A stretch of DNA of 64,000 bases from assembly GCA_024653355.1 (NCBI GenBank), contig JANLFQ010000003.1, positions 138,944 through 202,943 of the forward strand. The letters are read 5' to 3'. Below, in pieces: positions 44,649 through 53,195 of the stretch; the stretch's first letter is position 1, and every line of letters begins with the position of its first letter. Position numbers and translations under genes: made by a program. The notes under the pieces were generated by a model. That model had not been told where the DNA came from. It saw only the letters and a program-made list of their open reading frames with translations, and made no database searches. The DNA is from a candidate division WOR-3 bacterium. Its GTDB lineage: Bacteria; Hydrothermota; Tepidihabitantia; Tepidihabitantales; Tepidihabitantaceae.

Positions 44649-45995
44649 GTGGAATTTCTCGAACTTCTCCGGCGCAAAAGAGACCGGGGTCGCCTTACGC
44701 CCGAAGAAATCAATTGGCTGGTAAGTAGCTTCACATCCGGGGCAATTCCTGACTATCAGATGGCGGCGTTCTTAATGGCGGTTTATATTCAGGGGATGAA
44801 CACGCGGGAGACGGTGGCGTTGACCCGGGCGATGATGAGTTCCGGACGGGTACTTGATTTGAGTACACTACCTGGGCCAAAGGTGGATAAACATTCTACC
44901 GGTGGTGTCGGTGATAAAGTTTCGCTGATTCTCGCGCCTTTGGTTGCCGCCTGCGACGTAATTGTGCCGATGGTTTCGGGCCGCAGTCTGGGCCATACCG
45001 GTGGAACACTCGACAAATTGGAGTCGATTCCCGGTTTTAAGACCGATTTGGCGCTGGATGAGTTCACCCGGATTCTGGAAAGAATCGGGGTCGCAATTAT
45101 CGGGCAGACCACCGAGATGTGTCCGGCGGACAAAAAGATGTATGCGCTGCGCGATGTCACGGCGACAATCGAATCGCTGGCGCTTATCACCGCCAGCATA
45201 ATGGCGAAAAAACTTGCCGAGGGTATCGATGGGCTGGTGCTTGATGTCAAAACCGGTCGGGGCGCATTTATGCAGCGATTGCGGACAGCGCGGCAATTAG
45301 CAAAACTGATGCTCTCAGTCGGTGAAACGATGGGTAAAAGGGTCTGTGCGTTGATAACGGCGATGGACCAGCCGCTGGGAGTTGCGGTTGGCAATGCCCT
45401 TGAGGTGCGCGAGGCGATTGGGGCGCTGAAAAACCAATGGCCGCCCGACCTTAAAGAGGTAACGGTCGCCCTTGCCGAAGAGATGCTTCTGCTGGCGGGT
45501 CGGGCGCAAAAACGACAGCAGGCGCGGCGGCAAATTCTCCGGGTTTTAGAAAATGGTCGGGCACTAGAGCGGTTTAAACAGATGGTTGAAGCGCAAGGTG
45601 GCAACCCGGCAGTGGTTGATGATGAGAAACTGCTCCCGGTGGCGCGCTATCAAAGGGCAGTCCGGGCTGAAGGGGAAGGTTATGTTCGGGCGATTGATGC
45701 TTATCAAGTTGGTGTGCTGGGGCTGGATATCGGTCTGGGCCGGAGGTCAATTACCGACCGGGTTGCGCCGGGTGCCGGTTTTATGTTCTACAAAAAGGTT
45801 GGTGACCCAGTGAAAAAAGGGGATGTCGTGGCAGAGGTTTTTGCCGAGCAGGAAGATAAGGCGGAGTCGGTTGCGGCGCAGCTGGCAAAATGTTTTACCT
45901 ATTCAGAACGACCGGTGCCAGGGGTAAGGTTGATTCTTGAACGCTTGACAGCAGCCGCGGGGTCGAGAAGAGGCCGTAGAGGGCGGCGGGTATAG
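44649..45995 (+). CDS. Thymidine / pyrimidine-nucleoside phosphorylase
   Basis: This enzyme of about 448 residues cleaves thymidine, deoxyuridine or uridine with phosphate. The motifs are clear: LTPEEINWLVSSFTSGAIPD, AVYIQGMNTRETVALTRAM, KHSTGGVGDKVSL, SGRSLGHTGGTLDKLES, KTGRGAFM, and the C-terminal alpha/beta domain with KKVGDPVKKGDVVAEV. It cannot be assigned to DeoA or Pdp by eye. I use GTG 44649 (VEFLELLRRKRDRG), which fits the family start; a GTG at 44598 would lie within secY. The R-rich tail (GSRRGRRGRRV) is unusual. The next gene starts 2 bases later. Confidence 0.92.
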   Translation: MEFLELLRRKRDRGRLTPEEINWLVSSFTSGAIPDYQMAAFLMAVYIQGMNTRETVALTRAMMSSGRVLDLSTLPGPKVDKHSTGGVGDKVSLILAPLVAACDVIVPMVSGRSLGHTGGTLDKLESIPGFKTDLALDEFTRILERIGVAIIGQTTEMCPADKKMYALRDVTATIESLALITASIMAKKLAEGIDGLVLDVKTGRGAFMQRLRTARQLAKLMLSVGETMGKRVCALITAMDQPLGVAVGNALEVREAIGALKNQWPPDLKEVTVALAEEMLLLAGRAQKRQQARRQILRVLENGRALERFKQMVEAQGGNPAVVDDEKLLPVARYQRAVRAEGEGYVRAIDAYQVGVLGLDIGLGRRSITDRVAPGAGFMFYKKVGDPVKKGDVVAEVFAEQEDKAESVAAQLAKCFTYSERPVPGVRLILERLTAAAGSRRGRRGRRV

Positions 45996-45997
45996 TT

Positions 45998-47584
45998 GTG
46001 AGTAGCGATAGCATCGGGCGAGACCCAACGGTGCAGAGTCGGGTTAAGGAACTGCTTGAGCCCACCTTTTACGGCGGTGGTGTGAAACGGGTGCGATTGA
46101 TTCAGACCCACACCTCCTGGGTTTTTATCGCCGGCGATTTTGCCTATAAAATTAAGAAGCCGGTGAACTTTGGATTTCTTGATTACACGACACTTTCGGC
46201 CCGAAAATTTTTCTGCTACGAGGAGTTGCGGTTGAATCGCTACCTCTCGCCCGACCTGTATCTTGATGTTGTGCCGATTGTGGAAAGGAAGGGACGATTG
46301 TGTCTGGGCGGTTCCGGGCAGGTGATTGACTACAGCGTGAAGATGAGGGCGTTACCGCAGCGGGCGATTATGACCGAGCGGTTGAAAAGAGGAAAGGTGA
46401 CTTTTCAGGAGATTGATGAAATTGCCCGGCGGGTTAGCGATTTTCACCGGCAAGCGGAGCGGGGTAAACAGGTGGCGCAGTACGGGAGCTCCGAGATAAT
46501 TAAACTAAACTGGGACGAAAACTTTGCCCAGACGATGGAGTTTAGAGGTAAAACGATTTCCTACCGAATGTTTGACGAGATTAAAGAGGTGGTGGAGCGG
46601 TTTATTATTGAAAATCGGGACACATTCCGCGAGCGAAGGCAGCACGGTTTTGTTCGCCGCTGTCACGGTGACCTGCATTCCAAAAACATTTTTCTGACCG
46701 ACCGGGTTTATATCTTTGACTGTATCGAGTTCAATCCCCGTTTTTCCTGTTGTGATGTTGCTTCAGAGGTGGCGTTTATGGCGATGGACTTAGACTTTTT
46801 TGACCGCCATGACCTGGCAAACTTTTTTCTGGAACGGTATCTGGTCTATTCAGAAGATAAAGGTTTTCTTAAACTTTTGGATTTTTACCGCTGTTATCGG
46901 GCGTATGTTCGGGGCAAAGTTACCAGTTTCCAGTTGAAAGATCCAACAGTTCCCAAACGGGCAAAACAGGCGGCATTAATTACGGCGCAACGGTACTTCA
47001 AGCTCGCAAGCCGGTATGCCCGGCTGATGCAGAATAATAACTGGCTGATAGTTGTGTTTGGATTGCCGGGCGTGGGCAAGAGTTACCTGGCACAGCGGCT
47101 GGCAACACGGCATCTGGCAATGCACCTCCTGTCGGATTCGATTCGCAAACAGATTTTGGGAATTCCGGTCGATGAGCGTCGGTTTGATGGGTACGGGAAG
47201 GGAATCTATACTTCAGATATCAGCAAGCGGACTTATGAAGAGTTGCTCAATCGGGCAGAAATTTTTTTGAAAGGCAGGCAGAGCGTGATTCTTGATGCTA
47301 CCTTTCTTGCACCGGAAAGTCGCAACCGCTGTCGGGAGCTGGCACAGAGATTGGGTGTTAAGGTACTCTTTGTCTGGGCAAAATGCCCGGAGAACACAAT
47401 TGCCCGGCGGCTGCAAAGGCGAGCAAAAGAAGGTGGTTTTTCGGATGCAAACCTTGAGGTTTACCGGGCGATGAAGGCAAGGTTTCAACCACCGGAACAT
47501 CGTGCTGATTTGATAACTGTGGACACCAGGGTTCCGATAGTAAAACTGTTTAAGAAAATTGAGCGCGCACTACTTTGTGTCTGA
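45998..47584 (+). CDS. Fusion of aminoglycoside-phosphotransferase-like and P-loop kinase domains
   Basis: The 528-residue protein has an APH/choline-kinase-like N-terminal half (about 1-320), with the catalytic loop RRCHGDLHSKNI and the metal motif IFDCIEFNPRF. The C-terminal zeta-toxin/gluconate-kinase-like P-loop domain has VVFGLPGVGKSYLAQRLA, HLLSDSIRKQILG and VILDATFLAPESRNRCRE. The two-domain form is widespread in environmental bacteria as a bifunctional aminoglycoside phosphotransferase/ATP-binding protein, but its substrate is unknown and resistance should not be assumed. The GTG start is 2 bases after the phosphorylase stop. Its end overlaps lpxH by 26 bases. Confidence 0.85.
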   Translation: MSSDSIGRDPTVQSRVKELLEPTFYGGGVKRVRLIQTHTSWVFIAGDFAYKIKKPVNFGFLDYTTLSARKFFCYEELRLNRYLSPDLYLDVVPIVERKGRLCLGGSGQVIDYSVKMRALPQRAIMTERLKRGKVTFQEIDEIARRVSDFHRQAERGKQVAQYGSSEIIKLNWDENFAQTMEFRGKTISYRMFDEIKEVVERFIIENRDTFRERRQHGFVRRCHGDLHSKNIFLTDRVYIFDCIEFNPRFSCCDVASEVAFMAMDLDFFDRHDLANFFLERYLVYSEDKGFLKLLDFYRCYRAYVRGKVTSFQLKDPTVPKRAKQAALITAQRYFKLASRYARLMQNNNWLIVVFGLPGVGKSYLAQRLATRHLAMHLLSDSIRKQILGIPVDERRFDGYGKGIYTSDISKRTYEELLNRAEIFLKGRQSVILDATFLAPESRNRCRELAQRLGVKVLFVWAKCPENTIARRLQRRAKEGGFSDANLEVYRAMKARFQPPEHRADLITVDTRVPIVKLFKKIERALLCV

Positions 47585-48269
47585 TGTTCATCTCGGGATG
47601 GGTACTCCTCTTGCCGAGATGCGGTTTGGTGATTTTCTTTTAAGTATCAAGGGCAGGGCGAAAGGGCTTTACGTACTGGGCGATTTGTTTGAGTTCTGGT
47701 TTGAATATCGCCGGGTGGTGCCCAAAATCGGTTTTGAGATTTTAGCCCGGATGAGAGATTTAGCCGAGAGCGGTACCAAAATTTTTCTGTTTCGGGGTAA
47801 TCACGACATCTGGTTTAAAGGCTGGCTGGAACACGGGTTGAAGGTGGAAGGGGTGTTTGATGAACAGGAGATGGTGATTGATGGTCTGCGGGTTTACCTG
47901 GCGCACGGCGATGCGCTGGACCGGGGTTTTGTGCCCCGACTTTTTCGTTCGCTGATGCGGTCTCCAATCAACGGCTTTTTATTTTCCTGTTTGCATCCGG
48001 ATATCGGTATTAGTTTAGCACGCCGCATCGCAATTCGAAGCCGGCGGGGGATGGAGGAACGGGGCGCGGCACAGAAAGTGCAGGCGGCAATGGTAGAGTT
48101 TGCCCGTGAGAAGATTGCGGGCGGTTACGATGTGGTGATGCTGGGGCACTCCCATATTCCGGAGATGAGCAGAATTGGATCCGGGGTTTATATCAACACC
48201 GGCGACTGGATGAAAAGTTTCACCTACGGGATGATCAGAGAGGGTAAGGCAACACTCGAGTATTTCTGA
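47559..48269 (+). CDS. lpxH: UDP-2,3-diacylglucosamine diphosphatase-like (LpxH family)
   Basis: This 236-residue calcineurin-like metallophosphoesterase has all five metal-binding blocks in order: VSDVHLG, LGDLFEFWFEY, FRGNHDIW, YLAHGDALDRG and MLGHSHIPEM. The GDLFEFW and HGDALDR forms are typical of LpxH, which converts UDP-2,3-diacylglucosamine to lipid X in lipid A synthesis. This supports an LPS-type outer membrane. TTG 47559 is the only start that keeps the DVH motif; it overlaps the upstream kinase by 26 bases. The TGA overlaps the next ATG. Confidence 0.88.
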   Translation: MSAHYFVSDVHLGMGTPLAEMRFGDFLLSIKGRAKGLYVLGDLFEFWFEYRRVVPKIGFEILARMRDLAESGTKIFLFRGNHDIWFKGWLEHGLKVEGVFDEQEMVIDGLRVYLAHGDALDRGFVPRLFRSLMRSPINGFLFSCLHPDIGISLARRIAIRSRRGMEERGAAQKVQAAMVEFAREKIAGGYDVVMLGHSHIPEMSRIGSGVYINTGDWMKSFTYGMIREGKATLEYF

Positions 48270-49216
48270 TGAAGAGTTTCTGGCGTTTTTTCGGTCTCGG
48301 GGCGTGGCGTGGTGTGCGGGCATTTGGTAAACTTTTATTGATTGTCGCGCCCGTTTATACGCTGGTTACGGCATTGAAGTATACGCCGGTTCTGGCGGCT
48401 TTTGCGCAATTTATGGCGCCGTTTATGCGTTTTTTCCGGTTACCCGGTGAAGCGGCGATGGCGCTGATTTTGGGCAATTTCATCAACATTTACGCCTCGT
48501 TAGGAGCGATTACCGCTTTGAAAATCAGTGGTAGTCAGCTGACGGTGTTGAGCCTGATGATACTTATCTCGCATTCCCAGATTCTGGAGACGGCGGTCTT
48601 CTTTCAAATTCGAGCAAAATGGTGGCTATTGTGGTTTGTCCGGCTGGTGGTTTCCCTGCTGGCCGGTGCTGGACTTGCGGTGCTCATCGTGCGGAACAAT
48701 TCGGGCGGAGGCGGGAATGTTGACTTTTCTCTCCTGCGACAAGAGTTTGTGCTTGGGCCGGCTTTGCAGGGGTGGGCGTTGGGGCTTTTCAACACGGGCG
48801 TTAAGATGCTGTTGGTTCTCGTCGGGATATTTATTCTGCTTGAGCTGGCACGAGGTTACGGGGTGCTGGAAAAGGTGCTCGCCGCAGTGAAGCGCATTAT
48901 TGGATTTATGGGCTACAACGAGGCAGCAGCGATGCCCTGGCTTGCCGGTAATGTGTTTGGAATTGTGTTTGGTGCCGGGCTGATTGTTGAGTCGGTTAAG
49001 GAGGGAGGTTTGACGCCGAAACAGGTGACGCTCGTTGCCCAGTTTCTGGCGTTGTGCCATGGGCTGTTTGAAGACACGGCAATTTTTATTGTGCTCGGCG
49101 CAAACCTTTTCTGGATTGTGGTGCCGAGGATAGTTCTGGCGGTGATTGTCACCTGGATTTTAAACCGCTGTCTGAAGGACAATCAGGGGTTGACAGAAGT
49201 AAAGGAGAGCCGATAA
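48269..49216 (+). CDS. Nucleoside-recognition (Gate) domain membrane protein
   Basis: The 315-residue polytopic protein has two Gate/nucleoside-recognition repeats, each opening with an amphipathic helix and a VAPVYTLVTALKY- or NTGVKMLLVLVGIFILLE-like membrane segment. LILGNFINIYASLGAI and MPWLAGNVFGIVFGAGL lie at matching places in the two halves. Related proteins include SpoVB-independent SpmA/SpmB and the Gate parts of nucleoside or FeoB-type transporters. The substrate is unknown. The position two genes after a pyrimidine phosphorylase makes nucleoside transport thinkable but unproven. The ATG overlaps the lpxH stop. Confidence 0.8.
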   Translation: MKSFWRFFGLGAWRGVRAFGKLLLIVAPVYTLVTALKYTPVLAAFAQFMAPFMRFFRLPGEAAMALILGNFINIYASLGAITALKISGSQLTVLSLMILISHSQILETAVFFQIRAKWWLLWFVRLVVSLLAGAGLAVLIVRNNSGGGGNVDFSLLRQEFVLGPALQGWALGLFNTGVKMLLVLVGIFILLELARGYGVLEKVLAAVKRIIGFMGYNEAAAMPWLAGNVFGIVFGAGLIVESVKEGGLTPKQVTLVAQFLALCHGLFEDTAIFIVLGANLFWIVVPRIVLAVIVTWILNRCLKDNQGLTEVKESR

Positions 49217-49241
49217 TAAACAGAGCAAGAAAGGAGCAAAG

Positions 49242-50675
49242 GTGAAAATCAATTTAATAAGCAGGAGAAAATGGTCGGGCAAAGTCAAGGCACTGCTTGT
49301 ATTTGAAGGAGAATTTGATACCGAAGGGTTGATTGACCGGCGTTTTCGCGGCCGATTGGGCGAGACGGCGTTAGCGGTGAAGGGTGAGAGCAGGGTGGTG
49401 TTGGGTGGTATGGGAAAGCGGTCTGAGTTTGAATTGGAACGGGTTCGGATTGCCGTAGCAAAGGTTTTGCGCCGGGCAGGTGAGCTGGGTGTGGATGAGG
49501 TTGGACTTGCCGTTACCGCCGGGCACAAAGTTGATGGTAAAAGTTTTGTATCCGCGGCGGTTGAAGGGGCGATACTGAGCAGTTATCGATTCCGCAAGTT
49601 CTTAACAGTGAATGAGGATATCGATAGGGTTGAGAGAATGGTAATTTTGACCGAGAGCGAAAGGGAGTCTGCCGAGTTGCAGCCGGTGGTGATGGATGCC
49701 GAGCACCGTGCTAATGCGGTGTGTTATGTCCGGGACTTGGTGAACGAACCGGCTGCCGGTAAAGCGCCAATGGTGCTTGCGGACCGGGCTAAGGAACTGG
49801 CGCAAGGGGAACGGGTTACAATTAACGTGCTGGATGTTGCAAAACTGACGCAGTTGGGAATGGGGGGCATAATTGGTGTTGGGAAAGGTTCTCACAATCC
49901 ACCGTGTATGGTTCATCTAACCTATAAACCAAAAGTCAAGCCCAAGCGGACAGTGGTGGTAGTCGGCAAGGGCATTACATTTGATTCGGGCGGACTGTCA
50001 TTGAAAACCGCCCAACAGATGGAGACGATGAAAGACGATATGTCGGGCGCGGCGACAGTTTTTGGGCTGTTTTACTATCTGCGGCAGATTGATAGTCCGG
50101 TTGTGGTCCATGGTTTGGTACCACTGGCAGAGAATTTACCCGGGGGCGGCGCTCAGAAGCCGGGTGATGTGATTCGCCATTTTAACGGCAAGACGGTTGA
50201 GGTACTCAATACCGATGCCGAGGGCCGGCTGATTCTTGCCGATGCCCTTGCCTACGGGGCGACACTGAAGCCCGATTTGATGATTGACATTGCGACCCTG
50301 ACTGGTGCCTGTGTTGTGGCACTGGGTAATGAGATTTCAGGCGTACTGGGCACCGATGAAAAGGCGATTGCCCAACTGATTGCCCTTGGTAAGGAAATGG
50401 GCGAGTACTTCTGGCAATTACCATTGTTTGAGCGGTATCGTGCTCATATGAAGAGCCGGGTGGCGGATTTGAAAAATATCGGCAAACCGCAGAATGCCGG
50501 AACAATTATCGGCGGGCTGTTTCTTTCTGAGTTTGTGCCGAAAACGGTGCCCTGGTTACATATTGACATCGCTGGTACCGCCTGGACCGGTGAAGAGCGG
50601 GATTATTACCCGGCGGGTGCCACCGGTGTGCCATTGCGGACATTAATTGCCTTTTTGTGCCGGAACAATCGATGA
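49242..50675 (+). CDS. pepA: Leucyl aminopeptidase, M17 family
   Basis: This is a 477-residue cytosolic aminopeptidase that binds two metal ions. The C-terminal catalytic domain shows VGKGITFDSGGLSLK, MKDDMSGAATVFG and the signature NTDAEGRLILADAL. The metal ligands K, D, D, D and E are therefore in place. The N-terminal macro-like domain is present but diverged. The GTG start has AAAGGAG 4-6 bases upstream, a conventional internal site. The end overlaps the ABC ATPase gene by ATGA; a Zn/Mn peptidase beside a Zn/Mn importer is suggestive. Confidence 0.95.
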   Translation: MKINLISRRKWSGKVKALLVFEGEFDTEGLIDRRFRGRLGETALAVKGESRVVLGGMGKRSEFELERVRIAVAKVLRRAGELGVDEVGLAVTAGHKVDGKSFVSAAVEGAILSSYRFRKFLTVNEDIDRVERMVILTESERESAELQPVVMDAEHRANAVCYVRDLVNEPAAGKAPMVLADRAKELAQGERVTINVLDVAKLTQLGMGGIIGVGKGSHNPPCMVHLTYKPKVKPKRTVVVVGKGITFDSGGLSLKTAQQMETMKDDMSGAATVFGLFYYLRQIDSPVVVHGLVPLAENLPGGGAQKPGDVIRHFNGKTVEVLNTDAEGRLILADALAYGATLKPDLMIDIATLTGACVVALGNEISGVLGTDEKAIAQLIALGKEMGEYFWQLPLFERYRAHMKSRVADLKNIGKPQNAGTIIGGLFLSEFVPKTVPWLHIDIAGTAWTGEERDYYPAGATGVPLRTLIAFLCRNNR

Positions 50676-51451
50676 CCGCGGCGGTTGAGTTTACAGGAGT
50701 TACCGTTGTATTTCAGCAGACGGTTGCCCTGCAGGATGTCTCATTCCGTCTTGCAAAAGGTGAGTTTTTAGGCGTCATTGGCCCAAACGGCTCGGGCAAG
50801 ACTACGCTTTTAAAAACCGTCCTGGGGCTAATTAAACCGATTCAAGGGAAAGTGACCGTGTTAGGTGCAAGCGGTAAGCGTATAAAAGAAGTGAGAACAC
50901 GGATTGGCTATGTACCCCAGCGTAGACCGATTGATGTCAACTTTCCGGTCCAGGTCTTGGATGCGGTTTTAATGGGTAGTTATGGCGGACTCGGACTGTT
51001 ACGCCGTCCCGGTAAAGAAGAAAAGGCAAGGGCACGAGAGGTGTTAAAAGCGGTGGGGTTAGAAGCTATGGCTTTTCATACAGCAGGACACCTTTCTGGT
51101 GGCCAGCAGCAAAGGCTGTTTCTTGCCCGGGCGCTGGTTGGCGAGCCGGAGGTGCTGCTGCTGGATGAGCCAACTGCCGGGGTCGATGTGGCAACGCGGG
51201 GACAGATTGTGGAACTGGTGCACCACATCCACCAGGAACGACAGCTGACGACGATTTATGTAACCCACGATGTCAACGAGGTGTTGCCCTGTTTGAACCG
51301 GGTGATGTTTCTCAATCGAACGGTTGAGGCACTGGGTAGTTGTGCTGATGTGCTGAACCCGGATGTTTTAGCGCGGCTTTACGGCACACCGGTTGCGGTT
51401 GTGGAAAGTCAGGGGCGAAAATTTTTGCTCGTCGATGACCGCCATATTTGA
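50672..51451 (+). CDS. znuC: Zinc/manganese ABC transporter, ATP-binding protein
   Basis: The 259-residue ABC ATPase has Walker A GPNGSGKTTLLK, Q-loop YVPQRRPIDVNFP (the RPxDxxFPxxV form typical of metal-type importers), signature LSGGQQQRLFLARAL and Walker B VLLLDEPTAGVD. It energises uptake of Zn2+ or Mn2+. ATG 50672, in a 4-base overlap with pepA, is the natural start. It overlaps the permease gene by 17 bases. Confidence 0.9.
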   Translation: MTAAVEFTGVTVVFQQTVALQDVSFRLAKGEFLGVIGPNGSGKTTLLKTVLGLIKPIQGKVTVLGASGKRIKEVRTRIGYVPQRRPIDVNFPVQVLDAVLMGSYGGLGLLRRPGKEEKARAREVLKAVGLEAMAFHTAGHLSGGQQQRLFLARALVGEPEVLLLDEPTAGVDVATRGQIVELVHHIHQERQLTTIYVTHDVNEVLPCLNRVMFLNRTVEALGSCADVLNPDVLARLYGTPVAVVESQGRKFLLVDDRHI

Positions 51452-52277
51452 ATTTTTGAGTTACGGTTTTGGACGCAATGCGCTCTTTGGGGCGTTGCTT
51501 GTGGGAACGGTATGTTCGCTCATCGGCGTATTTGTTATTTTGCGCGGCCTGGCGTTTGCTGGTGCGGGTATTGCTCATGCCGCCTTCGGTGGTGTGGCGC
51601 TGGGATTTTTGCTCGGCGTTGACCCGCTGATAACGGCGATTGTTTTTTGTGTCGGTACGGCGGGCTTGATTCAACTAACAGGTAAAAAGGCAAACTTGGG
51701 ACAGGATACGGCGATTGGCATCTTTTTCGCCCTGACGATGGCGCTGGGCGTTCTGTTCATCGGGTTTATGCGCCGCTATGACGCCCGGCTTTACGGGTAT
51801 CTATTCGGCAACATTTTGGGTGTGACTGCGCAAAGTCTCGTGATTATGGCGGCGTTAACGGTGGCCGTCCTGATTTTCACAGGGTTGTTTTACAAGGAGT
51901 TTAAGTTTCTGGCGTTCGATGAGGAGATGGCGCAAGCCAGCGGTTTACCAACTGGACTCCTGGGCGCTCTCCAACTGGGGCTTCTGGCGTTAGTCGTGGT
52001 GGTCTCAATTAAGGCGGTGGGCGTGATTTTAGTAGAGGCGCTGCTGGTGATACCGGCGGCGACCGCCTATCAACTTACCAACCGTTACGGGATGATGTTT
52101 ATTTTATCATGGGTATCGGCGATTGGTGCCTGTATTATCGGTTTGATTCTTTCCTATCTGCTGGGCGTGCCGTCCGGCGCAACAATCGTTCTGGTCGCAG
52201 GTTTTGGGTTTGGTCTGGCAACAGTACTTTCACCCAAAAGGAGGCGATGTAAGATATGCGGGAAAAAGTTATCCTGA
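51435..52277 (+). CDS. znuB: Zinc/manganese ABC transporter, permease
   Basis: The 280-residue ABC-3 family permease has eight or so membrane helices. Typical stretches are FLSYGFGRNALFGALLVG at the start, RGLAFAGAGIAHAAFGGVAL and KAVGVILVEALLVIPAATAYQLTNR, the coupling-helix region. The C-terminus ends in a short basic tail with two cysteines (RRRCKICGKKL). I chose ATG 51435 because it matches the family start; the frame is open further upstream in the ATPase gene. It overlaps znuA by 22 bases. Confidence 0.9.
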   Translation: MTAIFEFLSYGFGRNALFGALLVGTVCSLIGVFVILRGLAFAGAGIAHAAFGGVALGFLLGVDPLITAIVFCVGTAGLIQLTGKKANLGQDTAIGIFFALTMALGVLFIGFMRRYDARLYGYLFGNILGVTAQSLVIMAALTVAVLIFTGLFYKEFKFLAFDEEMAQASGLPTGLLGALQLGLLALVVVVSIKAVGVILVEALLVIPAATAYQLTNRYGMMFILSWVSAIGACIIGLILSYLLGVPSGATIVLVAGFGFGLATVLSPKRRRCKICGKKLS

Positions 52278-53188
52278 TAGCGTTAACCTTAATTTTTGGT
52301 TCCGGATGTCCACGGGCAAATAAAGAAAGCCGGTTTATCGGAATTGATTCACGCCCGTTGGTCATTACCACGCTTCCTGACCTGGCGGATTGGGTACGTC
52401 AGGTGGGAGGGGAATCGGTTGCGGTTCAGTCGCTCATTGTTGGGACAGAAGAGCCGCACAATTACGAACCACGAGTTGCTGATGTAGATAAGATTAAGAA
52501 AGCAGTGATGGTTGTGCGGGTTGGTTTGGGTTTGGATGAGTGGCTAAACGGGTTAATTGAAAACGCCCGCAACGGGAGGCTTAAAATAGTTACGGTTTCT
52601 GAGGGGGTAGAGATTATTCAGGATGAAGATGTTGCCGAGCACAAAGAAAACCATCATCACGTGCACGATTATGGTAATCCCCATATCTGGCTTGACCCGA
52701 ATGTCGCCCGTTTAACGGTTCAAAGGATTGTTGATATATTGAGTGAGTTCAATCCCGCACGGAAAGATTTTTACCAGAAAAGGGGCGACGATTACATCAA
52801 AAGGATTGACAGCACCGTTGCCGAGTTGAGAAGGCAGGTGGAAAATTTACCCGCGCGGAAGTTTGTTGCAATGCACGAGTCCTGGCCCTATTTCTGCCGG
52901 GCGTTTGGATTTGAGATGGTGCGGGCGATTGAGCCGTTGCCCGGACAGGAGCCTTCGGCTAAAGATTTGGCACATCTGGTTCAGATGATACAACAGGAAG
53001 GTGTTCGGGCAATAGTTGTTGAGCCGCAACACAATCGGGATGTGGCGGATGCCATCGCCCGCGAAACCGGCGTAAAAGTTGTTGTCCTGGCGTCGATAAC
53101 CGGTTCGTTACCTTCAGTTACCGACTATCTAACTCTTCTTGAATACGATGTCAAAACGCTAGCCCGCGCGCTGTCCGGTGGCGATTGA
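52256..53188 (+). CDS. znuA: Zinc/manganese ABC transporter, substrate-binding lipoprotein
   Basis: The 310-residue cluster-A-I binding protein has a lipobox (LIFGSGC, Cys18), so it is anchored to a membrane. Metal ligands fit the family: H in EEPHNYEP, H in NPHIWLDP, H in AMHESWPYF and E/D in VEPQHNRD. Between the first two lies the charged, histidine-rich loop EHKENHHHVHDYG, which favours zinc over manganese. The symbol is by function, as strict orthology is untested. It is the last gene of the 11-kb compact run. It converges with the GT-C gene at a 7-base gap. Confidence 0.9.
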   Translation: MREKVILIALTLIFGSGCPRANKESRFIGIDSRPLVITTLPDLADWVRQVGGESVAVQSLIVGTEEPHNYEPRVADVDKIKKAVMVVRVGLGLDEWLNGLIENARNGRLKIVTVSEGVEIIQDEDVAEHKENHHHVHDYGNPHIWLDPNVARLTVQRIVDILSEFNPARKDFYQKRGDDYIKRIDSTVAELRRQVENLPARKFVAMHESWPYFCRAFGFEMVRAIEPLPGQEPSAKDLAHLVQMIQQEGVRAIVVEPQHNRDVADAIARETGVKVVVLASITGSLPSVTDYLTLLEYDVKTLARALSGGD

Positions 53189-53195
53189 ACATTGT

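Noticed and set aside
44789-45604. 271-codon frame antisense to the pyrimidine phosphorylase
   Set aside because: Serine/arginine/proline-rich translation typical of the opposite strand of a GC-biased gene. The phosphorylase motifs on the plus strand are decisive.
45998-47584. Antibiotic-resistance gene (aminoglycoside phosphotransferase)
   Set aside because: The APH fold is fused to a P-loop kinase and sits in a housekeeping operon. This fusion family is common in environmental bacteria and has no established link with resistance.
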